Made by a program: the position numbers and the translations under genes. Below, piece by piece: positions 59,685 to 64,000 of a DNA stretch of 64,000 bases (position 1 is the stretch's first letter; each line of letters opens with the position of its first letter). A model generated the notes under the pieces. The model was not told the origin of the DNA. It did no database searches and saw nothing but the letters and a program-made list of their open reading frames with translations. Source of the stretch: Canna indica (lineage: Eukaryota > Streptophyta > Magnoliopsida > Zingiberales > Cannaceae); the NCBI GenBank assembly GCA_034359265.1, contig CP136890.1, positions 92,219,501-92,283,500 on the forward strand, read 5' to 3'.

Positions 59685-60275
59685 AGGGTAATTGCAAAAT
59701 TTTAAAAAGACCCACAACACGAGCAAAAACCAACATATATTTATGTATTTTAAAAATAGTAATTGAACTTTTACTTTATCAAATTGTATCCTGAACTATC
59801 AAATTTGTATCAATTATCTCCCTCCGTTAAAATTCTATCAACCACTCTGTTAATAGTGTGACGTGGCTTGCACACGTGGATTAAAATATAATTTTTTATA
59901 TTTTAACATTTTCTCCGCTATTACCTCTTCGGAGAAATCGCAGAACTTCACCGAAGAAATCGCCGAACCTCGTTCGTAAATAATTCCAATAGAAAAGGAT
60001 TCTCCGACGAGGTCCATCCGTTTCTCCGACAATGTCCGACGATTTCTCCGGCGGGTCCGGCGAGGTGGTGACGGAGAAAATGTTAAAATATAAAAAATAT
60101 TTTAATCCACGTGTGTAAGCTACGTCACATTGTTAACGGAGTAGGTGATGAAATTTTAACGGAGGGATATAATTGATACAAATTTAATAGTTCAGGATAT
60201 AATTTGGTGAATTAAAAATTCAGAATATATTTGAGATAAAATTCAAAATGTAAAATATATTCAAGTAATTATCCT
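59685..60275. repeat. second foldback MITE
   Basis: Arms at about 59755-59925 and 60060-60250 are inverted copies (for example CAAATTTGTATCAATTAT versus ATAATTGATACAAATTTA, and CACACGTGGATTAAAATAT versus its inverse). The outer ends AGGGTAATTGCA and AAGTAATTATCCTTT are similar. The GC-richer centre (59925-60060) has GGAGAAATCG repeats. I could not confirm a target duplication. Confidence 0.72.
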
Positions 60276-60778
60276 TTCAAAAAATCCTAAAACTCTCGAA
60301 TAATAATTATATTAATAGACATTTGATGAAGGAACGTAATTGATACGAATTCGAAAATCTAAAATAAATTAGATGTAAATATAAAGTTAGTATAAATTTG
60401 TTAATTAGCTTATAGTTTGGGATAAATTCATTTATTTTTCCAAATTTTAATTTATCTATATCAATTTTATAGGCTCGATTTTAATCTTGGGCCGGATTTA
60501 ATAAGAATAGCAAATGTGGGCATAACGAGGTCCTGTCCACGCCAAGCCGGCCGGTCTAACGATCACCTGACATGCAAGCTCAGGTTTGCAATTGGACCAA
60601 GTCAAACTGTAGTACTGTAGATTGTTATGTCCCGGTTCGATTCAGAATGATTGGTTAATTGCAAATTTGCCATCTTCACCTCCTTACCCATTTCGAAGCA
60701 CTGCTGCACTACCTACACTGCTTCTGCAAATTAGGGTTAGGGTTTATCCTTTCTCCTCGCTCGTCCCGCTGCGGCTCC
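60276..60778 (+). other. upstream region and 5' UTR of the CTNNBL1-like gene
   Basis: No other gene is seen. The segment 60731-60746 reads TTAGGGTTAGGGTTTA, which contains the telo-box (AAACCCTAA on the minus strand) common in 5' regions of plant housekeeping genes. It lies just upstream of the ATG at 60779. Confidence 0.55.
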
Positions 60779-63700
60779 ATGGAGAACTACCATCAACACC
60801 AGAAGCGGAAGCGAGATGAATCTCCACCGATCCATTCTTCTTCCACCTTCAACGGCGTCGACGTCGGCGTGGACCTCTCCCTCCTGGAGGCGGTGGAGAA
60901 GTCGGCTCAGAATGGCGGAGTGGAGGTGCTCGACCTCCGTACCCTTAAGAAGCTAGTGCTGGCCTTCGAGCGCCGCCTCCGTGACAACCTCGAGGCCCGA
61001 ATGAAGTATCCGGACCAGCCCGAGAAGTTCGCCGACTCCGAGGTTGAGCTCCACGAGGAAATTGAGCGCCTCAGGGTGCTCGCCGGTGCCCCCGAGCTGT
61101 ACCCGGAGCTTATCGCCCTCAACACCGTCCCTTCCCTCGTCGGCCTCCTCGGCCACGATAACACCGACATCGCCATCGACGTAGTTTCCCTCCTTATGGA
61201 CCTCACCGACGAGGATGTTCTCGGCGACGATGAAGACAATGAGGAGCCCGCCCGCGCACTCGTCGATGCCTTCCTTGAGAACAACGCCCTCGAGCTCCTG
61301 GTCCAGAACCTCGCGCGTCTCTCTGAGGCCGATCCTGACGAGGCCACTGCCATCTACAACACACTCTCTACAATCGAGAACCTGATTGAGGTCAAGCCCG
61401 CTGTTGCCGAACTCGTATGTGAGCGGACCAAGTTGCTCCGCTGGCTCCTCGGCAGGATCAAGGTGCGCGAGTTCGATGCCAACAAACAGTACGCCTCGGA
61501 GATCCTGGCGATCCTATTGCAGAACAGCCCCGCTAACCAGAAACGATTAGGCCAGATGAATGGTGTTGACGCGGTGCTGCAGGCTGTGGCGGTATACAAG
61601 TCACGGGATCCAAAGAGCGAGGATGAGGAGGAGATGCTTGAGAACCTATTTGATTGCTTATGCTGCCTGCTCATGCCAATAGAGAACAAGGAGAGGTTCA
61701 TGAAATCGGAGGGGGTTGAGCTCATGATCATCATCATGAAGCAGAAGAAATCTGCTTATGGGTCAGCGATCAGGGCACTTGATTTTGCAATGACTAAGTA
61801 TCCTCCAGCTTGTGAGCGGTTTGTGGATGTGCTGGGGTTGAAGACAGCTTTTGCTGCTTTCATGGGTAAGGCAAGTGCCGTTCTGCTATTGCTCCTTTGT
61901 GTATAGAATTGTTGTTCTTTCTTCATTGAGATTGTAGGAATTTATATATATATATATATATAGAATTAAAGTTTTCAGTCATAGTTTCTCATTTCGTTTT
62001 AATGATTATGTTACCATATTTATCCTTGTAGAAATTAACATAGTTGATTGGTAACCAGTTATATTAACTGACAACAAGTATATACTGTAGGTAAAATCAA
62101 GAATTGTTCAGTTCATCAGTTTGTCTTTCAGTTATGTTACTCTTAGTTAAATGAGAAAAAAACATAAGCTGCTTCTATGGTATCTTTTTAGGTCATGAGC
62201 TATTTACATCAAGGAGAAAGAATCTATTTCAAACTCTTGGTCAAATGAAAAAGTGAAAACAAATTATAGGGTCTTCTGCTCGTAAGATCTGATAATGTAA
62301 CCTTATCATTTCATTTTTTTATGTGAATTGCTCAACCAAGTCCATGCTTTGTTCTGAAGTTACCATTGCATATTCTTATATCCGTGACCTCTCATCAAAG
62401 GTCCAATGACTAATTTTTTCTTCCAAGCTTCTCTTTTTTGTTGATCTATGAGTGAGTTGGTCACAGAGGTCTTGAACTTAGTACATTTCCTTCATACCGC
62501 CCTCTAAAATCCAAACATGATACTTCATCACATATTGTTTTTGGCTAGTTCTGATGGGAGCTTTGAACTTATTGACATTGCTTTTGATTTTTCACTTGCC
62601 TTCTGTTCGTTCATTTGGAGCCACATTTAAATTGGAAACTGCTGGAATGCCCATCTATTTCATTTATACCTTCTTTTGTAGATTAATTATACATTGGATT
62701 ATAATTTTCCACACACATTATTTTAATTTATTGTGTCATTCAGATTCCAATGAGGAAGAAAAATAAGAAAGAGAGATATCAAGAGGAGTTAGAAGAGCGC
62801 CTTATTTCACTTATTGCATCATTATTTGGTAAGAAGGCAAGTCTATTATCAATTTATTTCATTTATTCTTGTTTTTTTGTAGAAGATTGGAAGAAAGGAA
62901 TGCAAAAAATATGTTTGATAATTAAATAATGTTATTTTGCTTTTGTGTATGGATAATATGGAATCATAATTTCTTGGAAGTTTAAGTGTTGGAACTTCTC
63001 TAATTTGGATAAAGAAAATGGTGGTAACCAAAGTTGAATCCTCAGCTAATGAAAATGGTTGTTCAATGAAGATGCCCCAGTTGCCTTGAAGATTAAAAGT
63101 TAAAAAAGTTCATAGCATAACTTATTTTTCAAACAAAAAAACAAGAAGATTTGAAGAGGAAAACTATAGTTAGTTCATCAAATAAACAGGTAAGCTGCAA
63201 TCCCACCCTTTGTTACTTCCTAAGTCCTAACTTCCTGATTTGCTTAGATACCATTTAATGTCTTTGTCAGACAATGCTATGAGGTAAATTACATTTTTTT
63301 TTTTATTGTTGTTAACATGAATCAGCTAGCTGGATTTGGATTAATAACTTATTCACTAAATAGTTACCTAATCATATGATTTAGCTAAATTAACATATTG
63401 AAGGTATTGTGAATAAGGATCATATTTGGTAATTAAAAAGCATCTTAGTGAAACTGATCATTGGTGGGTCACCATCTGATCAGCTGATTTGATAAGGTCA
63501 AAACAAGAATGTTTTGTTCTATTGTTTGGTCAACTAGGGTATCAAGGGGTGTTTGTGCAATTTTTAAAAGTTAGGCACTGATGCGCTATTTATCCTTTCT
63601 ACAGAGTGTCCTTGCACTTTGCCTTTCAATATTGTTTATGCACCATCTTTTTCAAGTTTTATCAGCTTTATTAGACCTTTGCTAGTGTTCCTTTGACTTT

Positions 63701-63985
63701 TTTTTGTGTAACATCTTCAGGTGGCATTGTAAGAGGTTCAAGAAGGGAAAGACTGTTGAGCAAATTTGTAGAAAATGAATGCGAAAAGATAGACCGCCTG
63801 ATGGAACTGTATATGAGGTCAGTTGGGAAGTTTTGCATATATCATACCCATGGAATTCAAATATTGACCACGAATGTTTCCTGATTCTTCATGCTGGCTC
63901 ATTATCTCATAAATCTTTCAGGTACTCAGACAGAGTAAAAGCGGAGAGTGAAAGATTTGAAAAACTTGAGTTGGATGATTTAGAG
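60779..63985 (+). CDS. CTNNBL1: beta-catenin-like protein 1 (CTNNBL1), first four exons, continues past the window
   Basis: Exons are 60779-61870, 62744-62828, 63721-63817 and 63922-63985; the rest lies beyond 64000. The encoded part is 446 aa. CTNNBL1 is a nuclear armadillo-repeat protein associated with the Prp19/CDC5L spliceosome complex. A basic KRKR at residues 9-12 could be the nuclear signal. The conserved N-terminal block is ERRLRDNLEARMKYPDQPEK and LYPELIALNTVPSLVGLLGH, followed by helical repeats (DVVSLLMDLTDEDVLGD; TLSTIENLIEVKPAVAELV; FDCLCCLLMPIENKERFMKS) and, across introns, ENECEKIDRLMELYMRYSDR. Intron 1 begins AAG|GCAAGT, a GC-AG donor: only this join keeps MGK-IPMRKKNK in frame, as in plant orthologues. 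The other introns are GT-AG. The upstream open frame from 60659 lacks an ATG. Confidence 0.93.
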
Positions 63986-64000
63986 GTCCATCTGATCTTA

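Noticed and set aside
60907..61737. Minus-strand frames of 148 and 127 codons opposite CTNNBL1
   Set aside because: They are antisense shadows of the GC-rich armadillo exon, Ser/Arg-rich without domains.
1..64000. tRNA, rRNA or riboswitch genes
   Set aside because: I looked for A/B-box style tRNA patterns and rRNA words and saw none; the only tRNA-related word is the copia primer binding site.

Overview
This is plant nuclear DNA. The genes have GT-AG (and apparently GC-AG) introns, the proteins are plant orthologues, and most of the window is layered plant transposable elements. The GC-rich exons of the acyl-activating enzyme gene and the monocot-like look of the adenylate kinase suggest a monocot. 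That is an inference; I cannot name the species.

Three host genes are supported. (1) A two-exon acyl-activating enzyme (acyl-CoA ligase) on the + strand, 3682-5537, ends in the peroxisomal-type tripeptide AKL. (2) A four-exon organellar adenylate kinase lies on the - strand, 38509-42322 (285 aa). (3) The first four exons of a CTNNBL1-like (beta-catenin-like protein 1) spliceosome-associated armadillo protein lie on the + strand from 60779 to the window edge; intron 1 appears to be GC-AG. These genes are unrelated and share no operon-like organisation.

Layout. 1-3600 is AT-rich flank with a 997-bp hAT MITE inside a ~60-bp tandem repeat. 3.6-5.6 kb is the acyl-activating enzyme. 5.8-6.6 kb is a LINE tail. 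8787-26435 is a Ty1/copia element on the - strand (LTRs, PBS, PPT, 5-bp TSD TATAT). A CACTA (En/Spm) element, 12286-22854, is inserted in its pol region, and that CACTA carries an inverted, internally deleted sibling at 14930-18260. The copia 5' LTR also holds a 216-bp MITE with a 9-bp TSD. 27428-30265 is a TIR element that appears to have captured the 3' end of an actin-depolymerizing-factor gene. 30.3-31.7 kb has a LINE ORF1 fragment and AT-rich tandem repeats. 32379-37754 is a second, decayed CACTA element of the same family. 38.5-42.3 kb is adenylate kinase. 43206-43712 is a hAT MITE. 44705-58320 is a RICESLEEPER-like hAT element interrupted by a SIRE-like copia derivative (47357-55742), which itself contains a solo LTR (51108-52837). 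58.5-60.3 kb is foldback MITE sequence with a mini-CACTA in its loop. 60.8 kb to the end is CTNNBL1.

Most nesting events are dated relative to each other by intact target-site duplications. The most notable structure is the CACTA-in-CACTA arrangement. One continuous locus now carries both halves of the family (5' leader and TNPA-like ORF2) in inverted orientation, so a read-through transcript could fold into long double-stranded RNA. I saw no CRISPR array, tRNA, rRNA or organellar insertion, and no clearly new protein system.
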